Below, piece by piece: positions 8,910-17,312 of a stretch of DNA of 64,000 bases. The position numbers and the translations under genes were made by a program. The notes below the pieces were generated by a model. That model was not told the DNA's origin. It searched no databases and saw only the letters and a list, made by a program, of their open reading frames with translations. The DNA is taken from contig NZ_LMUP01000006.1 in the NCBI RefSeq assembly GCF_009765875.1, forward strand, positions 62,001 through 126,000, given 5' to 3'. Source of the DNA: Pedobacter sp. L105. Its GTDB lineage: Bacteria > Bacteroidota > Bacteroidia > Sphingobacteriales > Sphingobacteriaceae. Position 1 is the stretch's first letter, and the number at the start of each line of letters is the position of its first letter.

Positions 8910-9596
8910 ATGTCCGTTAAACTAGTAGTTTTTGACTTGGCCGGTACTACGGTTAAAGATGATCATGAGGTAAGTAAGGCCTTTCAGTCTGCACTGAAAA
9001 AACACGGTTATGAGATTCCTTTGGAGATGATTGACCCTATCATGGGTTATGAAAAAAATGAGGCGATCACCAAAATGCTTACCGAGCATGAGCCGGATAA
9101 ATACAAAATCAATGCTGCATTAGTTGGCAATATTCACGAGGAGTTTATTACACAGATGATTCTCCATTATCAGTTTGCTGATGGTATCGAAGCATTGCCT
9201 CATGTAGAGGCCACTATGGCGGCGCTCCATGAAATGGGTATAAAAATAGGTATCAATACCGGTTTTTCGCGTAATATCGCTGAAGCCATAGTGACCAGGC
9301 TGCAATGGCGGGAGAAAAACCTGATCGATTACCTGGTTGGATCTGACGAGGTAGAAAAGGGGCGTCCGTATTCTTTCATGATCCATAAAATGATGGAAGC
9401 AGCTGGGATCACTGAACCACTGGAGGTGGTAAAAGTAGGAGATACTGAAGTGGACGTTCGTGAAGGACAACAGGCCGGCTGCCGTTTTGTTATCGGTGTA
9501 ACTACCGGTTCTTTTACCCGTGCAGAACTGGAAAAATATCAGCCAACACATATCGTGGATGATATTGCAGCTATTCTGGATATTATCAAAAACTGA
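8910..9596 (+). CDS. Phosphonatase-like HAD hydrolase (PhnX-related)
   Basis: HAD-superfamily hydrolase of 228 residues resembling phosphonoacetaldehyde hydrolase, the enzyme that splits the C-P bond of 2-oxoethylphosphonates. Motif I is DLAGT (D9-T13), the phosphonatase variant of DxDxT, with D9 as nucleophile. The cap domain keeps MGxxK, so K49 can form the Schiff base used by phosphonatase. Motif III has R152 (GRPYSFMI) instead of the usual lysine, and GDTEVDV (D178, D182) is the metal-binding motif IV. It fits the PhnX-like family (TIGR03351 type), which accompanies FAD oxidoreductases rather than the transaminase PhnW, exactly as here. The likely substrate is phosphonoacetaldehyde or a hydroxylated or substituted relative. 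First gene of a four-gene operon. Confidence 0.88.
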   Translation: MSVKLVVFDLAGTTVKDDHEVSKAFQSALKKHGYEIPLEMIDPIMGYEKNEAITKMLTEHEPDKYKINAALVGNIHEEFITQMILHYQFADGIEALPHVEATMAALHEMGIKIGINTGFSRNIAEAIVTRLQWREKNLIDYLVGSDEVEKGRPYSFMIHKMMEAAGITEPLEVVKVGDTEVDVREGQQAGCRFVIGVTTGSFTRAELEKYQPTHIVDDIAAILDIIKN

Positions 9597-9598
9597 TC

Positions 9599-10909
9599 AT
9601 GCAGCTGATGGAACGGCTAAGAGGCAGGGTAGGCCAATGGCCTTATAGCCTGCATTCGGTACTGGCAGCATTGGCGGCCTTTGGTACTTATACCTGTATG
9701 TATGCCTTTCGAAAAGCTTTTGCTGCGGGGACCTATACCGGGCACCAGTATTTTCATATCGACTATAAGGTATGGCTAGTGATTGCACAGGTGCTGGGTT
9801 ACACGCTCAGTAAATTTTATGGCATTCGTTTTATTGCTGAAATCAATCCCCGCAACAGGGCTAAAAGCATTTTACTGCTGATCGGCGTGTCATGGCTGGC
9901 GCTACTGGGTTTTGCACTGATCCCTGCACCCTATAATATTTTAATGCTTTTTATTAATGGTTTTCCTTTAGGAATGATCTGGGGACTGGTTTTTGGTTAC
10001 CTGGAAGGACGAAGGTCAACCGAATTTATGGCAGCAGTATTGTCCATCAGTTTGATATTTGCCTCTGGTTTTGTGAAAACTGTTGGCCGTACACTCATGA
10101 GCAGCGTTCACGTAAATGAATACTATATGCCTTTTTTAACAGGGGCACTTTTTGTAATCCCGCTGTTGTTATTTGTTTTTTGCCTTGAACTGATGCCTGC
10201 ACCAACAGAGCTGGATAAACAATTGCGGGTAGAACGAAAACCGATGTCGGCAGATGACCGGAAGAAGTTCATGATGCGTTTTTTGCCGGGCATTGTGCTC
10301 ACCTTAATCATTTATGTGATGTTAACAATGATGCGTGATATCCGTGATAATTTTGAAGTAGAGATCTGGCAGGGGCTGGGGATAAAAAGCAACAATATCT
10401 ACGCTAACATCGATGCAGTTATTTCTATTATTGTGCTGGTGGCGATGAGCCTGCTGATCCTGATCAGGAAGAATATTTTCGCTTTTAAGCTGATCCATTT
10501 CCTGATTATTGGCGGTTGTATCCTTGCAGGTGTGGCAACAGTGCTGTTTGATTTAAAACTGATTAATCCTGTAACCTGGATGACGATGGCGGGTCTTGGC
10601 CTTTACTTAGGTTATGTGCCTTATAACGCTATTTTTTTTGAACGTATGATCGCTTCTTTTAATTATAAAAGTAATGTGGGTTTTGTAATGTATCTGGCAG
10701 ATGCAATGGGCTATCTGGGCAGTATCAGCGTTTTATTGGTCAAAGAGTTCCTAAAACCAGGCATCAGCTGGGACATATTTTTCAAAAACGGATTGTTAAC
10801 CCTGGCTGTAATTGGAGGCACCGGAGCTGTGTTATCCTTACTCTACTTTATGCAAACGGCGAACAAAGAAAAAAAAGAACAGCAAAAACTTAATTTATAC
10901 ACAGCATGA
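9599..10909 (+). CDS. MFS-like transporter, DUF5690 family
   Basis: Inner-membrane protein of 436 residues with about twelve hydrophobic segments in two halves, joined by a charged loop at about residues 200-225 (LDKQLRVERKPMSADDRKK). The N-terminal part TYTCMYAFRKAFAAGTY resembles the Glp-type MFS entry region and the DUF5690 family. It starts 2 bp after the hydrolase stop and overlaps the FAD gene by 4 bp, so translation is probably coupled. By position it imports the aminophosphonate or headgroup processed by the flanking enzymes; the substrate itself is an inference. Confidence 0.8.
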   Translation: MQLMERLRGRVGQWPYSLHSVLAALAAFGTYTCMYAFRKAFAAGTYTGHQYFHIDYKVWLVIAQVLGYTLSKFYGIRFIAEINPRNRAKSILLLIGVSWLALLGFALIPAPYNILMLFINGFPLGMIWGLVFGYLEGRRSTEFMAAVLSISLIFASGFVKTVGRTLMSSVHVNEYYMPFLTGALFVIPLLLFVFCLELMPAPTELDKQLRVERKPMSADDRKKFMMRFLPGIVLTLIIYVMLTMMRDIRDNFEVEIWQGLGIKSNNIYANIDAVISIIVLVAMSLLILIRKNIFAFKLIHFLIIGGCILAGVATVLFDLKLINPVTWMTMAGLGLYLGYVPYNAIFFERMIASFNYKSNVGFVMYLADAMGYLGSISVLLVKEFLKPGISWDIFFKNGLLTLAVIGGTGAVLSLLYFMQTANKEKKEQQKLNLYTA

Positions 10910-12045
10910 GTAAACCATCGGCCATCATAATTGGCGCAGGAATAGTAGGGCTGGCTACGGCAAGGGCTTTAGCGATAAGAGGTTATCAGGTAACAGTATT
11001 TGAACGTAATGAAAGGGCTGTAGGTGCTTCCATTCGTAATTTCGGTATGGTATGGCCTATAGGGCAGCCAACCGGGCCTTTATTTGACCGGGCGATGTTA
11101 TCCCGGAGTATCTGGAAAGAGATCTGCACCGAAGCAAATATCTGGCATGATGAAGTGGGCTCTTTGCATATTGCTTATCATGATGACGAACTGAAAGTAA
11201 TGGCAGAGTATGCCGCAGCTAATTCGGCCGAACGTGATTGCCGTTTGCTTTCGGCTGAAGAAACTCTTCTAAAGTCGCCTGGCGTTAATCCTGAAGGATT
11301 AAAAGGTGCTTTATGGAGCGGGACAGAAATGATCGTAGAAGCCAGGGCCGCCATACAGGAAATCGCTGATTATTTAATAGAAAAGTACGGTGTAGAATTT
11401 CACTGGAATACAGCCATCAGCCTGGTGAATCATCCTGAAGTAAGGTCCGGAAAAAGAAGCTGGCATGCAGATGAGATCTATGTATGCAGTGGTGCCGAAT
11501 TTGAAACACTCTATCCGGAATTGTTTCGTGAGGCAGGGATCACTAAATGTAAATTGCAAATGCTGCGAATGGCCGCACAGCCTGAAGGCTGGCGTATAGG
11601 CCCTTCGCTTTGCGGAGGTTTGTCGATGATCCATTATCCTGGCTTTCAGTCGGCCCCTTCATTGCCCGAGTTACGGAAACGTTATGAAGAACAATACGCC
11701 GAGCATCTAAGATGGGGCGTGCATGTAATGGTTTCACAAAATCACCTGGCTGAACTTACCGTTGGCGATTCACATGAATATGGCCTGGTACATGATCCTT
11801 TTGATAAGGATTTTATCAACCAGCTGATTTTGGGTTATCTCCAGACTTTCACTTCGCTAAAAGACAGCCGCGTGATCCAGACCTGGAATGGTATCTATCC
11901 GAAAATGCTTAACGGGCAGACAGAACTGGTGATGGAAGCCGCACCGGGTGTAACCATTATTAATGGCATGGGCGGAAATGGAATGACTTTATCTTTCGGT
12001 CTTTGTGAGCAAATTATTGCAAAGCGAACCAATAAAATATCTTAA
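10906..12045 (+). CDS. FAD-dependent oxidoreductase of the aminophosphonate-associated type
   Basis: DAO-superfamily flavoenzyme of 379 residues. The N-terminal Rossmann fold has GAGIVG at residues 10-15 and an acidic residue closing the second strand (VTVFERNE). The segment ASIRNFGMVWPIGQP and a C-terminal GMGGNGMTLSFGL match the family that travels with phosphonatase-like hydrolases (TIGR03364 type). Members are proposed to deaminate or demethylate 2-aminoethylphosphonate-like amines to the aldehyde, which the HAD hydrolase would then cleave. Its ATG overlaps the stop of the transporter gene. The exact amine is unknown. Confidence 0.87.
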   Translation: MSKPSAIIIGAGIVGLATARALAIRGYQVTVFERNERAVGASIRNFGMVWPIGQPTGPLFDRAMLSRSIWKEICTEANIWHDEVGSLHIAYHDDELKVMAEYAAANSAERDCRLLSAEETLLKSPGVNPEGLKGALWSGTEMIVEARAAIQEIADYLIEKYGVEFHWNTAISLVNHPEVRSGKRSWHADEIYVCSGAEFETLYPELFREAGITKCKLQMLRMAAQPEGWRIGPSLCGGLSMIHYPGFQSAPSLPELRKRYEEQYAEHLRWGVHVMVSQNHLAELTVGDSHEYGLVHDPFDKDFINQLILGYLQTFTSLKDSRVIQTWNGIYPKMLNGQTELVMEAAPGVTIINGMGGNGMTLSFGLCEQIIAKRTNKIS

Positions 12046-12055
12046 ATTCAAAATC

Positions 12056-14605
12056 ATGGATAACAGAAGAGAATTTATCAAAAAAGCAGCCCTTTTATCA
12101 GGCGCAGCCGGATTGTTCACTGTATTGCCAATGTCTATACAGAAAGCACTGGCTATCGATCCTAAAACAGGAAGTACTTATCTGGATGCAGAACATGTTG
12201 TGATCCTGATGCAGGAAAACCGTTCCTTTGATCACTGTTTTGGTACGCTGAAAGGTGTACGCGGATTCAATGATCCGCGGGCGATAGACCTGCCGAACAA
12301 AAATAAAGTATGGTTGCAATCTAACCTGGCCGGCGAAACTTATGCACCCTTTCATTTAGATATTAAGAATACTAAAACCACCTGGATGGGCTCTCTGCCG
12401 CACGACTGGTCTAACCAGGTTAATTCGCGTAATGATGGTAAACATGATCAGTGGCTTAATTTTAAGCAGCAGGGAAATCCAAAATATGCGAAAATGCCCT
12501 TAACACTAGGCTATCATAAAAGGGAAGATATTCCATTTTATTATGCCATGGCAGATGCTTTTACGGTATGTGATCAGAATTTCTGTTCTTCCCTGACAGG
12601 GACTAACCCCAATCGCTTGTATTTCTGGTCGGGCACCATTCGTGAAGAACAGCACGAGGACTCCAGGGCCAATGTGTGGAATGAAGATATGGATTACGGA
12701 ACACTGAACTGGAAAACCTATCCTGAGAGGCTGGAAGAAAATGGCGTAAGCTGGAAGTGTTATCAAAATGAGATGAGTATTGATGTGGGTTTTGAAGGCG
12801 AAGGAGATGCATGGCTGTCAAATTTTCAGGATAATCCCCTGGAGTTTTTCTCCCAGTATAATATCCAGCTGCATCCCAAACATCTGGAGCAGTTGAGAAA
12901 AAGAGTAGAACTTTTCCCTGCTGAGATTAAAGCGCTGGAAGATCAGATCGCAGCCCTTAATTCGGGAGATGCACATATCGCACATCTGCAAAAACAGCTG
13001 AACCAGAAACAGCTTGACTATAAAAATGCCAAAGAAAATATAGAACCAGGAAAGTTTGAAAAGTTATCTCAGCATCAGCAGAATATTCATTTAAAAGCTT
13101 TTGATACCAATAAGAATGATCCTGATTATCATACCCTAACCGATCTTCCTTATCATGATGATGGTGTAGAGCGCAATATGAAGGTGCCTAAAGGAGATGT
13201 ATTGCACCAGTTCAGGGAAGATGTAACGCAGGGTAAATTGCCTACGGTATCATGGATCACTGCACCGGAAAACTTTTCTGATCATCCAAGTTCGGCCTGG
13301 TATGGTGCATGGTATATTTCTGAAGTGATGGATATCCTGACTAAAGATCCTGAAGTGTGGAAAAAGACGATATTCATTGTTACTTATGACGAGAATGACG
13401 GATACTTTGACCATGTTCCCCCATTTGTTGCACCTCATTCGCATAAAGAGGGTACCGGTAAAGTTTCTGATGGCATAGATACCCGTGTAGAATTTGTTAC
13501 GCTGGAGCAGGAGCTTGCCCGCAAAGATTTTCCAAGAGATTATAAACGTGAAAGCCCCATTGGGTTGGGTTATAGGGTACCGATGATTGTTGCTTCTCCA
13601 TGGAGCCGCGGCGGATATGTAAATTCTGAAGTGTTTGACCATACGTCTACCTTACAGTTCCTGGAAGATTTTCTCTATAAAAAAACGGGTAAAAAAATTG
13701 AAGAGTCTAATATTAGTAACTGGCGCCGGATGGTTTGTGGCGACCTGAGTTCTGTTTTCAGGACTGAAGATCAGGAGAAAGCAGTTAACCCGGACCCGCT
13801 GGTTAAAGATGCTTTTTTAGAGAGTATCCATAAAGCTAAATTTAAAGTGGTACCATCAGATTATAAAGTACTGAACCCGGAAGAAATAGCTCTGATCAAC
13901 ACTGCACCGCATCAATCTTCCTATATGCCGCAGCAGGAAAAAGGAATTCGTCCTGCTTGTGCTTTGCCTTACCAGATCTATGCAGAAGGTAAATTAAGTG
14001 CAGATAAAAAGTTTTTTGATATCAGGTTTGAGAATAAAAATGAAGTATTCGGAAAGTTGACTGCAGGAGCGCCATTTAATGTTTATGCACCGGGGAAATA
14101 TAAGAACCTGCATAGTGGCCAGCTGGAACAGGTACGTACCTGGGCTTATGGCTTGAAACCCGGAGATCAGCTGGGGGATAGCTGGGCACTGAATGATTTC
14201 GAAAATGAGCTTTACCACTTGCGGGTATATGGTCCCAATGGTTTTTACCGTGAATTTATGGGAGATGCAAATGACCCTTTAGCAGATATCAGTATAGCCT
14301 ATCAGCATAATCTTGTTCATAAAGGTCTTTTGACTGGAAATATTGAACTGAATGTTACCAATTCCGGTAAACAGTCTTATGCTTTTGAGGTGATTGACCA
14401 TAGTTATAAAACCAATAATCATAGTGTGACAGTAAAGCCGGCAGGTACATCTGCTATTGTCCTTAACCTCAGCAACAGTTATGGCTGGTATGATTTCAGT
14501 ATAAAGCTGAAGGGGCATGAACCTTTCAGCAAAAGATATGCAGGCCGTGTAGAAACTGGTAAAACCAGCTTTAGTGATCCTTTTATGGGGAAAGTTATCG
14601 GTTAG
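12056..14605 (+). CDS. Tat-exported phosphocholine-type phospholipase C
   Basis: Secreted phosphoesterase-family enzyme of 849 residues that removes polar headgroups from phospholipids. The start at 12056, 10 bp after the FAD gene, gives a twin-arginine signal (NRREFIKKAALLSGAAGLF); the frame extends to 12005 but that would bury the signal. The catalytic-domain motif ILMQENRSFDHCFG lies at residues 50-63 and YDENDGYFDH at about 443-452. Two beta-sandwich repeats typical of this family (DUF756-like) follow after about residue 635. It is the last gene of the hydrolase operon and is followed by a terminator. The headgroup could be phosphocholine or, given the neighbours, an aminoethylphosphonate from a phosphonolipid. 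Confidence 0.92.
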   Translation: MDNRREFIKKAALLSGAAGLFTVLPMSIQKALAIDPKTGSTYLDAEHVVILMQENRSFDHCFGTLKGVRGFNDPRAIDLPNKNKVWLQSNLAGETYAPFHLDIKNTKTTWMGSLPHDWSNQVNSRNDGKHDQWLNFKQQGNPKYAKMPLTLGYHKREDIPFYYAMADAFTVCDQNFCSSLTGTNPNRLYFWSGTIREEQHEDSRANVWNEDMDYGTLNWKTYPERLEENGVSWKCYQNEMSIDVGFEGEGDAWLSNFQDNPLEFFSQYNIQLHPKHLEQLRKRVELFPAEIKALEDQIAALNSGDAHIAHLQKQLNQKQLDYKNAKENIEPGKFEKLSQHQQNIHLKAFDTNKNDPDYHTLTDLPYHDDGVERNMKVPKGDVLHQFREDVTQGKLPTVSWITAPENFSDHPSSAWYGAWYISEVMDILTKDPEVWKKTIFIVTYDENDGYFDHVPPFVAPHSHKEGTGKVSDGIDTRVEFVTLEQELARKDFPRDYKRESPIGLGYRVPMIVASPWSRGGYVNSEVFDHTSTLQFLEDFLYKKTGKKIEESNISNWRRMVCGDLSSVFRTEDQEKAVNPDPLVKDAFLESIHKAKFKVVPSDYKVLNPEEIALINTAPHQSSYMPQQEKGIRPACALPYQIYAEGKLSADKKFFDIRFENKNEVFGKLTAGAPFNVYAPGKYKNLHSGQLEQVRTWAYGLKPGDQLGDSWALNDFENELYHLRVYGPNGFYREFMGDANDPLADISIAYQHNLVHKGLLTGNIELNVTNSGKQSYAFEVIDHSYKTNNHSVTVKPAGTSAIVLNLSNSYGWYDFSIKLKGHEPFSKRYAGRVETGKTSFSDPFMGKVIG

Positions 14606-14641
14606 CCTGATCCCTGAATTTTAAAATAACGTTATATAATT

Positions 14642-14672
14642 AGGATGCCTAAACAGCATCCTATTTTTTTTA
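14642..14672 (+). terminator. Rho-independent terminator after the phospholipase gene
   Basis: AGGATGC (14642-14648) pairs with GCATCCT (14656-14662) and is followed by an AT8 tract. It ends the four-gene operon that starts at 8910. Confidence 0.85.
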
Positions 14673-14748
14673 CCGGTAATTTCCCTCCATTTGCCGGTGA
14701 TTTAAATACGGTTAACCAAAAACTATTTTTTAATCCTTGTAACAAAAA

Positions 14749-14756
14749 TATATTTG
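14749..14756 (+). promoter_or_regulatory. Candidate -7 box (TATATTTG) before the outer-membrane receptor
   Basis: TATATTTG fits the Bacteroidota TAnnTTTG -7 consensus exactly and lies 42 bp before the ATG at 14799. A clear -33 TTTG is not visible at the usual distance. Confidence 0.4.
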
Positions 14757-14798
14757 TACAGACTAATATAGAAGATCTATTAACGCTATTATTTTACG

Positions 14799-17216
14799 AT
14801 GAAAAAAATTCTACTCTTACTTACTATTGTCTTTTTAGTACAGCATGCCAATGCCCAGTTTTCAATGGGGGGAGCGCAAAAGGTTACTATTACAGGACGT
14901 ATTACTGCTACTATTATAGATTCAGCTACTAAAGCGCCGATTGATTATGCCACTGTTTCACTGATCCGCATCAAAGACAATAAGTCTGTTAACGGAGGGG
15001 TTACTGACCCTAAAGGAAAAATTAACATGCAAAATGTTGCCCCCGATCAGTATAAACTGGTTATTGGTTTTATGGGGTATAAAAGTAAATCGGTTGTGTT
15101 AAAAACAACGCCTGAAAAGCCCGATCTCAATGCAGGTTCTATTTATATTTCAGGTACGCAGAGTAACCTGAAGGAGGTAAACATCCAGGGCAAAACCCCG
15201 ATGATAGAAAATAAAATTGACCGGGTAGTTTATAATGCTGAGCAAGACGTAACTACCGCCGGAGGCACCGGCGGCGATGTGATGCGTAAGGTACCTATGG
15301 TTTCTGTTGATATTGATGGTAACCCTACCTTAAAGGGCGCTGCGGTTCAGGTGCTGATCAATGGCAAGCCCTCAGGAACATTGGCCAACAGTGTGTCAGA
15401 TGCATTAAAAATGATTCCCGCAGAAGAGATAAAAAGTATAGAGGTGATCACCAGCCCTTCAGCTAAATATGATGCAGAAGGAGCGGGAGGGATTATCAAT
15501 ATCATTACTAAGAAAAAAACGGCACAGGGTATCAACGGAAGCGCAAACTTATCGGCCGGAACGAGACAGAATAATGGTAACTTCAGTTTAAACGCTAAAA
15601 AAGGGCGACTGGGAATTACGAGTAATTTTGGCGGTCAGTATGCCATTCCGCAGAATACAAAGTATGTGGCGCTGAATGATTATGATGCTTCTAATACTTC
15701 TATTTTACAGGATGGTTATACCCGTGCAAAACGATACGGCTACAACGGAAGCTTCGGTTTGGATTATGATATCAATGCCTACAACAACCTCTCTACCAAT
15801 GTGAAATATAATAACTTCTCCAATGGTTCCAACGGAACGTTTGATGTAACACAAAGTGTAGGAGACTCCATTAGCAAGTATCAGCGTTTTTCTGAAAATA
15901 AATACAGGCTCAATAATATAGACTGGAGTGCAGATTACCGAAGGACTTTTAAGAAAGAGGGCGAAGAATTTACCGTTTCAGGCCAGGCCAGCTTCGGCAG
16001 GAATACCACAGGATACAGTACTTATGATATTATTCCTGGTCAACCCAATACACCGACCGTTAATGGCGATAATACAGGTAAAAATAATGAGTATACTGTA
16101 CAAACGGATTATACCTATCCTTTCTCTAAAGGAGTAGTTCTGGAAACTGGGGCTAAGGGTATCTTCAGGGATATCACCAGTAAATATGCAAGCAGCGATC
16201 AGGATTTTGACTATAACCAGGATGTAGCGGCAGCCTATGGGGTGATCACCTTTAAAATAGCTAAATCATTTGATGTAAAAGCTGGATTAAGAGCAGAATA
16301 TACGGATATCAGTGGGGTGTCTGGTACTTCACTTAATTTTAACAATGATTATTTTAATCTTTTTCCAAGTGCTATTATCTCCAGGAAGTTTGGCAAAAAC
16401 TCTACATTAAAACTGAGTTATAATAAACGTGTACAACGGCCAAGCTTAAATTTCCTGAATCCTTTCCTGAATCAGAATGACCCCAACAATAAATCCCAGG
16501 GTAACCCTAATCTAAGTCCTGAGATCAGTAACTCACTGGAACTGGGTTATTCAACCTATATCAAAGGATCGGTGATCAACGCCTCGATATTTTACCGTGA
16601 AACGCAAAATGTAATTGAAAGTTTGTACCAGCCAGATCAAAAACTGACCAGTTATTTTAACATTGGAAAGAACAAATCATTTGGTGCCAATATCTTCGGA
16701 AGTTATAATCCTTTGCCAAAATGGACTTTGATGGGGAATTTTAGTGTGAATACCTATGATGTGACCAACTCTCAAACTAATGTGAATACTGGATTATACG
16801 CCACTTATACGGCTTTCGCAAGATCGGCAATCTCCTTTAAAGGAGGATGGAACACAGAGATCTTCGGGGTGTACAATGCCTCTAAAAAGACCTTCCAGGG
16901 AACTACCGGGGCAATGGCATTCTATGGAGGAGCTTTCAAGAAAGATATCATGAAGAAAAAAGCTACAGTAGGGGTGAATGTGTTGAATCCCTTTTACCGT
17001 GACCTGCATATCGCTACTACGAATACGGGAACCGGCTTCGTGCAGAGCACTAATATCTATTACCCATTACGTTCTTTTGGGGTTAACTTTAGCTACAAGT
17101 TTGGTAAAGTTACTTTTAGCCAGCCTAAAAAGAAAAAGGGAATTGAAAATGACGATTTGAAACAGCAGGAAGGAACCGGCGGCGGCGTAGGCGGAGGAAC
17201 AGGCACCCAGCAATAA
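14799..17216 (+). CDS. Outer-membrane beta-barrel TonB-dependent receptor family protein
   Basis: Outer-membrane protein of 805 residues with signal peptide MKKILLLLTIVFLVQHANAQ, a carboxypeptidase-regulatory-like domain (about 30-125), a plug-like domain (about 130-235, VLINGKPSGTLANSVSDALK, YDAEGAGGIINIITKK) and a large barrel of the OMP_b-brl_3 type. The tail is low-complexity glycine-rich (GTGGGVGGGTGTQQ) after a lysine-rich stretch, unusual for a barrel end. It has its own promoter and terminators on both sides, so it is a single-gene unit; a link to the phosphonate locus is only positional. The ligand is unknown. Confidence 0.88.
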   Translation: MKKILLLLTIVFLVQHANAQFSMGGAQKVTITGRITATIIDSATKAPIDYATVSLIRIKDNKSVNGGVTDPKGKINMQNVAPDQYKLVIGFMGYKSKSVVLKTTPEKPDLNAGSIYISGTQSNLKEVNIQGKTPMIENKIDRVVYNAEQDVTTAGGTGGDVMRKVPMVSVDIDGNPTLKGAAVQVLINGKPSGTLANSVSDALKMIPAEEIKSIEVITSPSAKYDAEGAGGIINIITKKKTAQGINGSANLSAGTRQNNGNFSLNAKKGRLGITSNFGGQYAIPQNTKYVALNDYDASNTSILQDGYTRAKRYGYNGSFGLDYDINAYNNLSTNVKYNNFSNGSNGTFDVTQSVGDSISKYQRFSENKYRLNNIDWSADYRRTFKKEGEEFTVSGQASFGRNTTGYSTYDIIPGQPNTPTVNGDNTGKNNEYTVQTDYTYPFSKGVVLETGAKGIFRDITSKYASSDQDFDYNQDVAAAYGVITFKIAKSFDVKAGLRAEYTDISGVSGTSLNFNNDYFNLFPSAIISRKFGKNSTLKLSYNKRVQRPSLNFLNPFLNQNDPNNKSQGNPNLSPEISNSLELGYSTYIKGSVINASIFYRETQNVIESLYQPDQKLTSYFNIGKNKSFGANIFGSYNPLPKWTLMGNFSVNTYDVTNSQTNVNTGLYATYTAFARSAISFKGGWNTEIFGVYNASKKTFQGTTGAMAFYGGAFKKDIMKKKATVGVNVLNPFYRDLHIATTNTGTGFVQSTNIYYPLRSFGVNFSYKFGKVTFSQPKKKKGIENDDLKQQEGTGGGVGGGTGTQQ

Positions 17217-17231
17217 AATATTCTTTTTTTT

Positions 17232-17312
17232 AAAATCCCCGCAGCAGGCAATGCACTGCCCCATAAAGTGTGTAACTTTTTTGGGCCAGTGCAAAAATAC
17301 AGCGGGGATTTT
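17232..17312. terminator. Bidirectional terminator between convergent genes
   Basis: AAAATCCCCGC (17232-17242) pairs perfectly with GCGGGGATTTT (17302-17312), with an inner pairing of CACTG and CAGTG. Poly-A and poly-T on the two sides allow termination of both the receptor gene and the minus-strand gene that ends at 17313. Confidence 0.75.

Noticed and set aside
14645..14932. Open frame overlapping the start of the receptor gene at 14799
   Set aside because: It covers a terminator and the promoter region and is out of frame with the clear signal peptide of the receptor.
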